Shown here one piece after another: positions 1-8,626 of a DNA stretch of 64,000 nt. Position 1 is the stretch's first letter; the number at the start of each line of letters is the position of its first letter. This stretch comes from Sphingomonas baiyangensis (GTDB lineage: Bacteria; Pseudomonadota; Alphaproteobacteria; Sphingomonadales; Sphingomonadaceae): the NCBI RefSeq assembly GCF_005144715.1, contig NZ_SWKR01000002.1, forward strand, positions 2,485,668 to 2,549,667, written 5' to 3'. The position numbers were made by a program, and so were the translations under genes. The notes under the pieces were generated by a model. It was not told the DNA's origin. It searched no databases and saw only the letters and a program-made list of their open reading frames with translations.

Positions 1-32
1 GCGAGATCGACCGGGGAGGGCAGCTCGGGCAT
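1..32 (-). CDS. Start of an unidentified gene (partial, runs off the left edge)
   Basis: A minus-strand ATG at 32-30 lies four bases after the TAA of the neighbouring gene at 37-39. It opens a frame reading MPELPSPVDL before leaving the window. The tight spacing suggests the same operon as the genes at 37-855. Too little is present to name a family. Confidence 0.4.
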   Translation of the reverse strand, partial: MPELPSPVDL

Positions 33-36
33 CGCC

Positions 37-408
37 TTAGCTTACATGCGTGTCAGCAAGCGCGCCAGTGGGGGTAATCACTACGTCGCCGAACCAGCGA
101 TCGCCCGTGGCGATGTGCAAGGCGTCGCGGTCGCGTCGTACCGCGCTGCCGGGCAGATGCCGCGACGCCAGCCGCGCGCCCGCGCGCTTGAGCACCACGA
201 CGCTGCCGTCCTCGCCTTCGACCAGCGCGGCGTGCCCTTCGACGTCGATGGTGGCACGGATGCCGGTGAACCCCGCAATGTCGGCCTCGGCGGTGGCGAT
301 GGCCGCAGCGGCGTCACCGATGCCGTCGTCACTGCCGAGCTTGAGCCAAACGGCGATGCCGCCAAGCGCAAGGATCGCGGCAAGCGACGCGCCGAGCTGG
401 AGCCACAT
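37..408 (-). CDS. Small single-pass membrane protein of unknown function
   Basis: 123 residues. A hydrophobic segment at about residues 4-22 (LGASLAAILALGGIAVWL) looks like an uncleaved membrane anchor or signal. The rest is a soluble, probably beta-rich domain with the recurring pattern VEGHAALVEGEDGSVVVLK. I do not recognise a family. It starts 12 bases after the stop of the DUF442 gene on the same strand, so the two are probably co-transcribed. The layout of one N-terminal helix followed by a small domain is typical of inner-membrane proteins with the domain facing the periplasm, but no function can be inferred from that. Confidence 0.7.
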   Translation of the reverse strand: MWLQLGASLAAILALGGIAVWLKLGSDDGIGDAAAAIATAEADIAGFTGIRATIDVEGHAALVEGEDGSVVVLKRAGARLASRHLPGSAVRRDRDALHIATGDRWFGDVVITPTGALADTHVS

Positions 409-420
409 GGGCGTGACGCC

Positions 421-855
421 TCAGCCCGGCCGGTGCACCCCGTCGAGCATCGGGCGCAATCCGGTGAGGTCATAGCCGGCACCGGCGGCCTTGCCCGTCA
501 CCTCGTCAGGCGTGGCACCACGGCTGGCGGCGGCGAGCGCCCAAAGATTGGCCGATCGGGTGCCCGATCGGCAGAAGGCCAGCACCGGGCCGCCCGCCGC
601 GTCGATCGCCTCGGCCATCGCGGCCACCTGCGCATGGCTGAAGCCGGCATGCGTGACGGGGATGGCGTGGTACGCAAGGCCCGCCGCTTCGGCGGCCTCG
701 CGAATCGCATCGGCCGGGGGCTGGCCCGCCTCCTCGCCATCGGGGCGATTGTTGACCACCGCCTTGTAGCCTTGGGCGGCGATGTTGGGCAGATCTTCGG
801 GCAGGATCTGCGGGGCGACGGCGACGCTTTCGTCGATGATGCGGATATGGGCCAT
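421..855 (-). CDS. TIGR01244/DUF442 family phosphatase-like or sulfur-transferase-like protein
   Basis: 144 residues, full length for the family. The signature loop CRSGTRS is at residues 95-101, preceded by a hydrophobic strand (GPVLAF), as in the dual-specificity-phosphatase fold. The N-terminal part carries the family pattern of PQI.PEDLP.IAAQGYKAVVNNRPDGE at about residues 15-42. Members include the N-terminal domain of Blh (beta-lactamase hydrolase-like) and are usually annotated as sulfur transferases or putative phosphatases; the physiological substrate is generally not established. The start ATG at 855 is the only sensible one. It lies 40 bases downstream of the recQ stop on the same strand. 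Confidence 0.85.
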   Translation of the reverse strand: MAHIRIIDESVAVAPQILPEDLPNIAAQGYKAVVNNRPDGEEAGQPPADAIREAAEAAGLAYHAIPVTHAGFSHAQVAAMAEAIDAAGGPVLAFCRSGTRSANLWALAAASRGATPDEVTGKAAGAGYDLTGLRPMLDGVHRPG

Positions 856-895
856 GGCGAGCGGTCTAGCGTATCACGTGGGCGCCGGGGAGGGG

Positions 896-2665
896 TCAGC
901 GATGCGCGTCGATCACGCCCAGGAAATCGGCGCCATAGGCATCGAGCTTCTTGGCTCCCACGCCGGCGATGCGGCCCATTTCGGCGAGCGTCGCGGGGCG
1001 GGCGTGCGCCATGTCGCGCAGCGTCGAATCGTGGAAGATCACATAGGGCGGCAGGCCGGTTTCCTGTGCAATCGCACGGCGCTTCTCGCGCAGCGCCTCG
1101 AACAGCGGGTTGCCTTGCGGATTGGCCGCCGCTGTGCCGCCGCCGCGCCGCCGGCGTTCGCGCTTGGGCGGTACAACCAGCCGCAGCGTCTCGCCGCCTT
1201 TCAGCAACCCGCGCGCGCCGGGGCCGAACTCCAGCCCGCCATGCGCATTGGTACGCAGCGCATCGCGCAGCAGCAGCGCGCGGCCCACGGGCTTGAGCAA
1301 TGCCGCTTCGTCGGCCGTGGCGACACCCCAGACCGACAGCGCCTCGTGCCCGTTGGTCAGGCTGCGCTCGCTCGACTGGCCGGTCAGCACCTGCTCGACA
1401 TAGCCGCTGCCGAACATCTGCCCGGTGCGGAACACCGCCGAGAGATATTTCTGCGCCACCACGCTCGCATCGACGGTCGCGGGCGGGGCGAGGCAATTGT
1501 CGCAATTGCCGCACGCCTCGGGCGGCGTCTCGCCGAAATAGCGCAGCAGGATCGCGCGGCGGCATTCGGCGGTCTCGACCAGTCCGGCCAACGCCGCCAG
1601 CCGCTGGCGCTCTCCGGCCTGGCGATGCGGCTCGACCTCGCCCAACCGCTGGCGCGCGCGCGCGAAATCGTCGGCGCCCCAGAACAGATGCGCCTCGGCC
1701 GGATCGCCGTCGCGGCCCGCGCGGCCGGTTTCCTGATAATAGGCTTCGATCGATTTTGGCAGGCCGGCATGCGCGACGAAGCGCACATCGGGCTTGTCGA
1801 TACCCATGCCGAACGCGACGGTCGCGACCATCACCATATCCTCGCTGGCGACGAAGGCGGCCTGGTTGCCGGCGCGGATCGCAGGGTCGAGCCCGGCATG
1901 ATAGGCACGCACCGCCCGCCCACCGCGGCCCAACATCTCGGCGAGCTTCTCGGTCGCGGCACGCGTGGGGGCATAGACGATGCCGGGGCCGGGCTGCGCC
2001 GCCACCAGATCCGCGATCTGGCGTGTAGTGTTGTCGCGCGGGGTGATGGCGTAGCGGATGTTCGGCCGGTCGAACCCCGCGACGATCAGGCCATCGGGCG
2101 CGATGCCCAGCTGGTCGAGGATGTCGGCACGCGTATGCGCATCGGCGGTCGCGGTGAGCGCGAGGCGCGGCACGTCGGCGAAGCGATCGAGCAGCGGGCG
2201 CAGCAGGCGGTAGTCGGGGCGGAAATCATGCCCCCATTCGCTGACGCAATGCGCTTCGTCGATCGCGAACAGGCAGAGTTTCGCCTGCGACAGCAGATTG
2301 CGGAAACCTTCGCCCGAGGCGCGTTCAGGGGCGACGTAGAGGAGGTCGAGCGCGCCGGCGCGGAAGCGGTCGATCGTGTCGGCACGGTTGCTGTCCGCCG
2401 AGGTTAGCGTCGCGGCGCGGATGCCCACCGCCTCGGCGGCGCGCAGCTGGTCGTGCATCAGCGCGATCAGCGGGCTGACGACGACGCACGTGCCCTCCAT
2501 CAGCGTCGCGGGAAGCTGATAGGTGAGCGACTTGCCCGCGCCCGTCGGCATCACCGCCAGCGTCCGCTCGCCCGCGAGCACGCGCGCGACGACCTGCGCC
2601 TGCACGCCGCGGAAATCGGGAAAGCCGAAAATGGTGCGAAGCGCGTCGCGCGCGGTATCGAGCAT
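896..2665 (-). CDS. recQ: ATP-dependent DNA helicase RecQ
   Basis: A 3'-5' DNA helicase of recombination and fork repair. From the ATG at 2665 it has 589 residues. Walker A (MPTGAGKS) is at 39-46, the DEAH box at 136-139 followed by the RecQ motif CVSEWGHDFRPDY, and motif VI is seen in QETGRAGRDGDPAE. The zinc-binding cysteines of the RQC region follow (C at RRAILLRYF, then CGNCDNC). A C-terminal HRDC domain (about 515-589, NPLFEALREKRRAIA) completes the full bacterial architecture. An in-frame ATG at 2707 would add 14 residues and overlap the transglutaminase gene; MLDTARDALR fits the normal RecQ N-terminus better. Confidence 0.95.
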   Translation of the reverse strand: MLDTARDALRTIFGFPDFRGVQAQVVARVLAGERTLAVMPTGAGKSLTYQLPATLMEGTCVVVSPLIALMHDQLRAAEAVGIRAATLTSADSNRADTIDRFRAGALDLLYVAPERASGEGFRNLLSQAKLCLFAIDEAHCVSEWGHDFRPDYRLLRPLLDRFADVPRLALTATADAHTRADILDQLGIAPDGLIVAGFDRPNIRYAITPRDNTTRQIADLVAAQPGPGIVYAPTRAATEKLAEMLGRGGRAVRAYHAGLDPAIRAGNQAAFVASEDMVMVATVAFGMGIDKPDVRFVAHAGLPKSIEAYYQETGRAGRDGDPAEAHLFWGADDFARARQRLGEVEPHRQAGERQRLAALAGLVETAECRRAILLRYFGETPPEACGNCDNCLAPPATVDASVVAQKYLSAVFRTGQMFGSGYVEQVLTGQSSERSLTNGHEALSVWGVATADEAALLKPVGRALLLRDALRTNAHGGLEFGPGARGLLKGGETLRLVVPPKRERRRRGGGTAAANPQGNPLFEALREKRRAIAQETGLPPYVIFHDSTLRDMAHARPATLAEMGRIAGVGAKKLDAYGADFLGVIDAHR

Positions 2666-2703
2666 CGCGGCGTCGTTAACCGCTGCCAGCGGCAGCGCCA
2701 ACC

Positions 2704-3585
2704 TCAATCCTGCGGCGCTACGTCGACCGAGACATCCATCTCCTGCGCGCCGAAGCCCAGCACCACGCCGTCAATCGGTGCGATGTCGGCATAGTCGCGG
2801 CCCACTGCGACGATGACGTGGTCGGTCGCCATCCAGATGCCGTTGGTAGGATCGACGCCGATCCAGCCGAGATCGGGGCCACACCACAAGAGCACCCAGG
2901 CATGCGTCGCGTCGGCGCCGACCAGCCGCGCCTCGCCCGGCGGCGGGAGCGTGCGCAGATAGCCCGATGCATAGGCTGCCGGCAGCCCGGCGGCACGCAG
3001 GCCCGAGATCATGATCTGCGCGAAATCCTGGCAGACGCCGCCGCGCTTCGCGAAGGCTTCGGCCGGCGGCGTATCGACGAGCGTGGCGGCGGGATCGAAG
3101 GCGAATTCACGCTGAATGCGGCGCGCCAGCGCGATCGCCGCCTCGCGACAGCCGCGTTGCGGATCGAGTTCCTCGGCGCACCAGTCGGCGATCGGCTCGT
3201 CAAACGCGATGCGCGGGCTGGGATAGAGATAGCTGGCAGGCGACAAGGGCGACGCATCGCGGCTGGCGCGCGCCATCGCGGCGATCTCGGCCAAAGTGGG
3301 ATCGCCGGCTTCGGGCACCGGGATCGGCCGGTCGACGGTGACGTTAGCGGCGCTCTCGATAGTCAGTTCGTGCACCGACTGCTCGATCACCAGCCGCGTG
3401 ACGTGCGCAAGGCCCGCCTGCGCGCGCGCGGGGGCCGTCCGCCCGCCCGGCAGCACCGTCAGCCGATAGTCCTCGACTGTCTGCCCCGGCCAGTCGATCG
3501 GCTGGAGGCGAAGGTTGCAGCGTGCGAACGCCACCGGCTCGGCATAGGCGAAGCGCGTGACATGGCGGATGGCGTAGCGCATCAT
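2704..3585 (-). CDS. Transglutaminase-like cysteine protease family protein
   Basis: 293 residues. The N-terminal beta domain (about 1-90, MMRYAIRHVTRFAYAEPV) is the bacterial transglutaminase-like N-terminal region, followed by the transglutaminase core. The catalytic triad is visible: Cys185 in GGVCQDFAQ, His228 in DATHAWV and Asp245 in DPTNG. There is no signal peptide, so it should act in the cytosol. The start codon overlaps the stop of the ATP-grasp/alpha-E gene by four bases (ATGA), which implies translational coupling. Such proteins recur beside circularly permuted ATP-grasp and alpha-E proteins and are thought to act on peptides made or tagged by them; the natural substrate is unknown. 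A second ATG three bases downstream is an alternative start. Confidence 0.88.
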   Translation of the reverse strand: MMRYAIRHVTRFAYAEPVAFARCNLRLQPIDWPGQTVEDYRLTVLPGGRTAPARAQAGLAHVTRLVIEQSVHELTIESAANVTVDRPIPVPEAGDPTLAEIAAMARASRDASPLSPASYLYPSPRIAFDEPIADWCAEELDPQRGCREAAIALARRIQREFAFDPAATLVDTPPAEAFAKRGGVCQDFAQIMISGLRAAGLPAAYASGYLRTLPPPGEARLVGADATHAWVLLWCGPDLGWIGVDPTNGIWMATDHVIVAVGRDYADIAPIDGVVLGFGAQEMDVSVDVAPQD

Positions 3586-6071
3586 GCCAGCGTCAGCCCG
3601 CCCGCGCGCAGCGGCTCGGCGCCTTGCAGGAAATAGCGCCGCGCGATCGCCTCGGCGAGGTCGTAGAGCCGTGCTTCGAGGCGTTCGAGCATGTCCGCGT
3701 CGATCGACGCCGGCGCGGCGGTGGCGACGGTGGCGGCGATCTGCGTCGCGATGCGCTGCTGCGGTTCGGCGACGCCATCGTCGTTGAGCACGGGCAGCCG
3801 CGCCAGATGGCCAACGATCACCTCGACCTGGAACGCCAGCCCGCGTGGGTTGCCCGGATCGAGTGCGACCAGATCGACAGCTGGAACGCGCGCGATGCCC
3901 GTCAGATAGCGCTGGCGGTAGCTGATCTGGCTGTCGGCGAGATCGAGCAGCGTCGAAAGATCGTCGGCGCCGGCATTCTCGGCAGCGAAGCAGCGCAGCA
4001 TCTGCACCACCTTGATCGCGCGTTCGATGCGGCGGCCCAGATCGTGGAAGCGCCACCCGTCGGATCGCCCCATATGCTCGGCCGAAAGCCCGGCGAGCGC
4101 GGCATAGCGACGCTGGAGCGAGCCGGCGCGATCGAGCAGCCCGCCGCGCGTGGGGTGGGGGGCATCGAGCAGGCGGATCATGTCCGATGCCAGCCGGTCG
4201 CGCGAAACCGCGCCCAGCCCACGCGCCTGCCGGTTGATCGCGCGCACCGAATACCAGCCGCCTTCGCTCGCCTCCATCGCGGTGCGCGCCATCGCCACCA
4301 GCTCGGTGCGGCGGTGGCCGACGGGTGCAGGCGCGGCGCCGTCGGCTGCCAGCAGCGCCACGATCCGTTCGATCGTCGATCGCGCAAGCGCGCCGCCGGC
4401 ATCGGCGCTGATCGAATGGCCGAGCAACACGCGCACGATGCCGAGCAGCGCCTCGCCGCGTTCGAGATAGCGGCCTAGCCAGAACAGATTGTCGGCAGCC
4501 CGGCTGGGCAGCGTGCCCGGATTGCGCCGCAGATGCTGCGAATCGACCGGCGGCAGCAGCGACACCGCAGCCACGCGTTCGGGGCCGTGGATAATGACGT
4601 CGGCCGATCGCACGCCTTCGCCCATCACGCTGGCGCGCACATCGGCCTCGCCGCCGATCCGCGCAAAGCCGCCGGGCATCACCTGCCAGCCGCCGGCAGC
4701 GTCGCGCGCGGCGAACACGCGCAGCACGAAGGGGCGCGCGGCGAGCTCGCCGTCGATCACCACGGGCATGGTGGAGAGATGGACGACTTCCTGCCCGACA
4801 TAATCCTGCGGCCGCCGTTCGAGATCGGCGAGCAGCGCGGCGCGGCAGGCATCGTCTAGCTCGGCCCCCAGCACCGGCCTGCCGCCGGGCAATGCGCGCG
4901 TCGGCACGCCGAAGGCGGGTGCCACCAGCATCGAGCCCAGTTCGTCGACCACTTGCGCCGCCTCGCGCGGCTGGCCGCACCACCAAGTGGCGATGTTGGG
5001 CAGCCGAAGACCGTCGCCCGTCAGCCGAGTGGCGAGCGCGGGCAGGAAGGCGGCGAAGGCGGGCGATTCGAGCACGCCGGCGCCCGGCGCGTTCGAGATG
5101 ACGACATTGCCCGCCGCCATCGCGTCGATCAGGCCGGGCACGCCGATCGCCGAGGTCGAATCGAACGCAAGCGGATCGAGCAGGCGCGGATCGGTGCGCC
5201 GCCACAGCGCATCGACGCGCTTGAGGCCCGCGATGGTGCGCACGTAGAGCTTGTCCTCGATCGCCGCGAGATCGGCGCCTTCGACGAGCAGGAAGCCCAG
5301 ATAGCGCGCCAGATGCGCCTGTTCGGCATAGCTTTGGTTGAGCCGGCCGGGCGTGAGCAGCCCGATGCGCGGCTCGGCGCGGCGGCAGGCGGCGGCGAGC
5401 CCCTCGCGAAGATGCGCGAAGAACGGCGCATGGCGCTCGACGTTGAGGCGCGATTGCAGTCCGCCCATCGTCCGTGCGATCGCAAGGCGGTTCTCGAGGG
5501 CGTAGCCCGCACCCACCGGCGCGCGAAGCTGATCGGCAAGCACGCGCCATTCGCCCGTCGGTCCGCGACACAGATCGACCGCGACGAAATGCAGGTGATG
5601 GCCGCCGGGCGGATTGAGGCCGATCATCGGGCGCAGGAACCACGGGCTGCCCGTCACTACCGCGGCGGGCACATGACCGTGGCGCACGAGCATGCCCGGG
5701 CCGTAGAGATCGGCGAGGATCGTCTCGAACAGGTCGGCGCGCTGGCGCACCCCTTCGGCGATGCCCGCCCATTCGCTTGCCGAGATCGCAAGCGGGATCG
5801 GCGACAACGGCCAGGGTCGCTCCTCCGATTCGCCCGCGATGCGAAAGCCGGTGCCGATATCCTCGGCTTGGCGCTGTGCCCGCTCACCGGCCTCGGACAG
5901 CGAATCGCCCGCGGTCTGCGCCAGCTCTTCGAAGATCGCGCGCCATGCCGCACGATCGCTGTCGCCGGCGCTGCACAACACGTCGCCGCGCGGACGCGGG
6001 CCGCAATAATCGGCGATCCAGCGATCGGCGATCAGCCCCGCGTCGAACAGTGATTGCGCGCGGCTCGCCAT
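3582..6071 (-). CDS. Circularly permuted ATP-grasp protein fused to an alpha-E domain
   Basis: 829 residues from the ATG at 6071 (MASRAQSLFD). The first half, to about residue 480, resembles circularly permuted type 2 ATP-grasp proteins (DUF404/DUF407), with the conserved stretches GRLNQSYAEQAHLARYLGF and ISNAPGAGVLESPAF. The second half (about 500-829, NLFWLGRYLERGEALL) is the all-helical alpha-E domain (DUF403). In many bacteria these are two adjacent genes; here they are one chain. ATP-grasp enzymes of this class are predicted peptide ligases. Together with the coupled transglutaminase downstream it probably forms a peptide-modifying unit, but neither product nor substrate is known. An ATG at 6131 would add 20 residues with no family support. 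Confidence 0.88.
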   Translation of the reverse strand: MASRAQSLFDAGLIADRWIADYCGPRPRGDVLCSAGDSDRAAWRAIFEELAQTAGDSLSEAGERAQRQAEDIGTGFRIAGESEERPWPLSPIPLAISASEWAGIAEGVRQRADLFETILADLYGPGMLVRHGHVPAAVVTGSPWFLRPMIGLNPPGGHHLHFVAVDLCRGPTGEWRVLADQLRAPVGAGYALENRLAIARTMGGLQSRLNVERHAPFFAHLREGLAAACRRAEPRIGLLTPGRLNQSYAEQAHLARYLGFLLVEGADLAAIEDKLYVRTIAGLKRVDALWRRTDPRLLDPLAFDSTSAIGVPGLIDAMAAGNVVISNAPGAGVLESPAFAAFLPALATRLTGDGLRLPNIATWWCGQPREAAQVVDELGSMLVAPAFGVPTRALPGGRPVLGAELDDACRAALLADLERRPQDYVGQEVVHLSTMPVVIDGELAARPFVLRVFAARDAAGGWQVMPGGFARIGGEADVRASVMGEGVRSADVIIHGPERVAAVSLLPPVDSQHLRRNPGTLPSRAADNLFWLGRYLERGEALLGIVRVLLGHSISADAGGALARSTIERIVALLAADGAAPAPVGHRRTELVAMARTAMEASEGGWYSVRAINRQARGLGAVSRDRLASDMIRLLDAPHPTRGGLLDRAGSLQRRYAALAGLSAEHMGRSDGWRFHDLGRRIERAIKVVQMLRCFAAENAGADDLSTLLDLADSQISYRQRYLTGIARVPAVDLVALDPGNPRGLAFQVEVIVGHLARLPVLNDDGVAEPQQRIATQIAATVATAAPASIDADMLERLEARLYDLAEAIARRYFLQGAEPLRAGGLTLA

Positions 6072-6150
6072 GAAATGCGCTGGTCCCCGATGAAGCCCGG
6101 CCGATGGAGCATAAAGCGTGTTGCGGCGCAACGGCCGCAGCGATGCGGTG

Positions 6151-8616
6151 CTAGAGATCGGGCAAGGTCTGGCGCGCCGCGCCCCAGCCCGCCAGCGTGC
6201 TGCTACCCGCCCGCTCCACCAACGCCGCGGCGTCGCGCAGGGTCCATCGCGTGGGCGTGTTGATGTCGCCCAGTTCGGTCCAGCTTACCGGTGCTGCGAC
6301 CCCCGCGCCCGGCCGCGCACGCACGACATAGGGCAGCACCGCCGTCGATCCGCGCTGGTTACGCAGCCAGTCGATGAAGATGCGGCCCTTGCGCTTCGCC
6401 TTCGACATGGTGGCGGTGTAGCGATCGGGCTCGGCGGCGGCGAGCGCGCGGGCGAAGCGATCGGCGAACGACTTGACCGCCGGCCACTCGGCCTCGGGCG
6501 TGAGCGGTACTACTACATGCAGGCCCTTGCCGCCCGAGAGCATCGCGAAGCTCGCCAGCCCGATATCGGCAAGCACGTCCTTCAGATGGACCGCCGCCTT
6601 CTTCACTTCGGCAAAGCCCAGCCCCTCGTCGGGGTCGAGATCGAACACCAGCCGATCGGGCTTTTCGACATCGGCGATGCCCGCGCCCCAGCCGTGGAAC
6701 TCGATCGTGCCCATCTGCACGCAGGCGAGCAGGCCCGCCATGTCGCGCACGTAGAGATAGGGCCCGGTGCCGCCGTCCTTCTCGCGGATGTCGACATGGT
6801 GGACATGGTCGCCGAAGCTGCCCGCGTCGTGCTTCTGGAAGAAGCATTTGCGCGCGCGGCCCTGCGGGCAGCGCACCAAGCTGATCGGCCGGTTGCCGAT
6901 CCAAGGCAGCGCGATGCCGGCGACGGCGGCGTAGTAATCGGCCAGCTCGCGCTTGGTGATGCCGTCATCGGGGAAAATCACGCGGTCGGGGCTGGTGATG
7001 CGGACGGGCAGCTCGGCGGGCGGTTCGGCGCGTACCTCGTCGGCGACTTCGTTCGCCGGCTTGTCGCTGCGCACGCCGACGAAGCTTGCATGGCGCAGCA
7101 CGCCCTCGCCGGTGAACTCGGCAAAGGCCACCTCGGCCACCAGGCGGGGCGTCACCCAATGCGCGCCGCGTACCGCCGCGCTCGGCGCCTCGACCGGCGC
7201 GGTCTTGCGCGCCAGGCGTTCGAGCTTCGCGGCGATCGCCTGCTGCGTGTCGGCATCGAAGCCGGTGCCGACCTTGCCGGCATATCGCAGCCCGCCATCC
7301 TCGTGCAGCGCGAGCAGCAGCGAGGCGAAGGGGCGTCCGCGCGCCTTCGAGGGCTGCCAGCCGACGATGACGAATTCCTGCCGGCGCGTGCACTTGACCT
7401 TGAGCCATGCCTTGGTGCGGCCGGCGCGATAGGGCGCATCGATCCGCTTGGCGACGATGCCTTCATAGCCCTCGGCACACATGGCCTCGAACAGCTTCTC
7501 GCCGGCACCGACGACATGCTCGGCGAACTGGATGCGCGCGTCGCTCGCCGGCAACAGCGCGCGCAGCCGTTCCTTGCGCTGGACGAGCGGCAGGCCGGTC
7601 ACGTCCTCGCCATCGGCTTCGAGCAGGTCGAAGGCGAAGCACAGCATCTCGCCGCCATTGGAGATCGCGTCCTGCAAGGTCGAGAAATCGGGCCGCCCAT
7701 CCTTCAGTGCGACGATCTCGCTGTCGATGCGTGCGGGGGTGGCAATGGCGGCGAAGGCCTCGGCGATGCCGGGGAACTTGTCGGTCCAGTCGAGACCCGA
7801 GCGGGTGAATATGCGCGCATCGCCATCGCCCGTCTCGATCAGCGCGCGATAGCCGTCATATTTTACCTCGTGCAGCCAGCCATTGCCCGCGGGCACGGAG
7901 TCGACCAGCGTTGCGAGTTGCAGCGGTTGCGCGCCTCCGGCGAACGGGGAGCGGGGGCGCCGCGTTCGTTTTGCCTGTGGCCCTCCCCCTCCACCACGCG
8001 CTGCGCGCGCGGTCCCCCTTCCCGTTCCGGGGAGGTGCTTGCCTTCCGCGATCTCGCGCATCGTTCGCCCGGTCTTGACGCTGGTAAGCGCGGTTTCGAC
8101 GAGCGCGTCGCTGCCGCCGGCATGCGCATCAGCGATCTTGCGCAGCAGCCAGTTCTCGCGCTTCTCCTTGCCGCGCGGCTTCAACCGGATCAGCAGCCAT
8201 TCGCCCTGCATGCGCTCGCCATTCGCGATGAAATGCAGATGGCCCTTGTCGAGATCGGCGGCCGACTTGCCCTTGATCGGCGCCCAGGTGCCGCGATCCC
8301 ACAGCATCACCGTGCCGCCGCCATATTCCTCGGCGGGAATCACGCCCTCGAAATCGCCATAGGCGAGCGGATGATCCTCGGTGCGCACCGCCAGCCTTTT
8401 GTCGTCGGGATTGAGACTGGGGCCGCGCGTGACCGCCCAGCTCTTGAGCACGCCGTCGACTTCGAGCCGCAAGTCCCAGTGCAGCCGCGTGGCATCGTGC
8501 TTCTGCACCACCAGCGCGTTGCCCTTGCCCTTCGCCAAGGTGCCCGCAGGCTCGGCGGTGCGCGTGAAATCGCGCTTGGCGTTGTATGCCGCCAGCGGAT
8601 CGGCGCGCTTCGCCAT
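6151..8616 (-). CDS. ligD: DNA ligase D, multifunctional NHEJ ligase/polymerase/phosphoesterase
   Basis: 821 residues with domains in the order phosphoesterase, ligase, polymerase. The 3'-phosphoesterase domain (about 30-190) has His40, His46 and Asp48 in QKHDATRLHWDLRLE. The ATP-dependent ligase has the adenylated lysine at Lys252 (VKYDGYRA). The C-terminal primase-polymerase domain (about 540-821) has the catalytic DLDPDEG near residue 657 and SGGKGLHVVVPL. It ligates double-strand breaks held by Ku. The ku stop lies 10 bases upstream of this ATG, so ku-ligD form an operon. The linker at about 195-230 is low complexity (GTARAARGGGGGPQAKRTRR) and coincides with repeat-like DNA. A longer frame starting at 8703 overlaps ku and was not chosen. 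Confidence 0.95.
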   Translation of the reverse strand: MAKRADPLAAYNAKRDFTRTAEPAGTLAKGKGNALVVQKHDATRLHWDLRLEVDGVLKSWAVTRGPSLNPDDKRLAVRTEDHPLAYGDFEGVIPAEEYGGGTVMLWDRGTWAPIKGKSAADLDKGHLHFIANGERMQGEWLLIRLKPRGKEKRENWLLRKIADAHAGGSDALVETALTSVKTGRTMREIAEGKHLPGTGRGTARAARGGGGGPQAKRTRRPRSPFAGGAQPLQLATLVDSVPAGNGWLHEVKYDGYRALIETGDGDARIFTRSGLDWTDKFPGIAEAFAAIATPARIDSEIVALKDGRPDFSTLQDAISNGGEMLCFAFDLLEADGEDVTGLPLVQRKERLRALLPASDARIQFAEHVVGAGEKLFEAMCAEGYEGIVAKRIDAPYRAGRTKAWLKVKCTRRQEFVIVGWQPSKARGRPFASLLLALHEDGGLRYAGKVGTGFDADTQQAIAAKLERLARKTAPVEAPSAAVRGAHWVTPRLVAEVAFAEFTGEGVLRHASFVGVRSDKPANEVADEVRAEPPAELPVRITSPDRVIFPDDGITKRELADYYAAVAGIALPWIGNRPISLVRCPQGRARKCFFQKHDAGSFGDHVHHVDIREKDGGTGPYLYVRDMAGLLACVQMGTIEFHGWGAGIADVEKPDRLVFDLDPDEGLGFAEVKKAAVHLKDVLADIGLASFAMLSGGKGLHVVVPLTPEAEWPAVKSFADRFARALAAAEPDRYTATMSKAKRKGRIFIDWLRNQRGSTAVLPYVVRARPGAGVAAPVSWTELGDINTPTRWTLRDAAALVERAGSSTLAGWGAARQTLPDL
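7978..8036. repeat. REP-like GC-rich element inside the ligD linker
   Basis: A 59-base stretch begins with CCTCCCCCTCC and ends with CCGTTCCGGGGAGG. In between lies the self-complementary GCGCTGCGCGCGCG. It looks like an intergenic repeat rather than selected coding sequence, and it encodes only the low-complexity linker between the phosphoesterase and ligase domains of LigD. The frame stays open. That it is a dispersed repeat is inferred from its composition; only one copy lies in this window. Confidence 0.35.
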
Positions 8617-8626
8617 CGAGCCGCCC

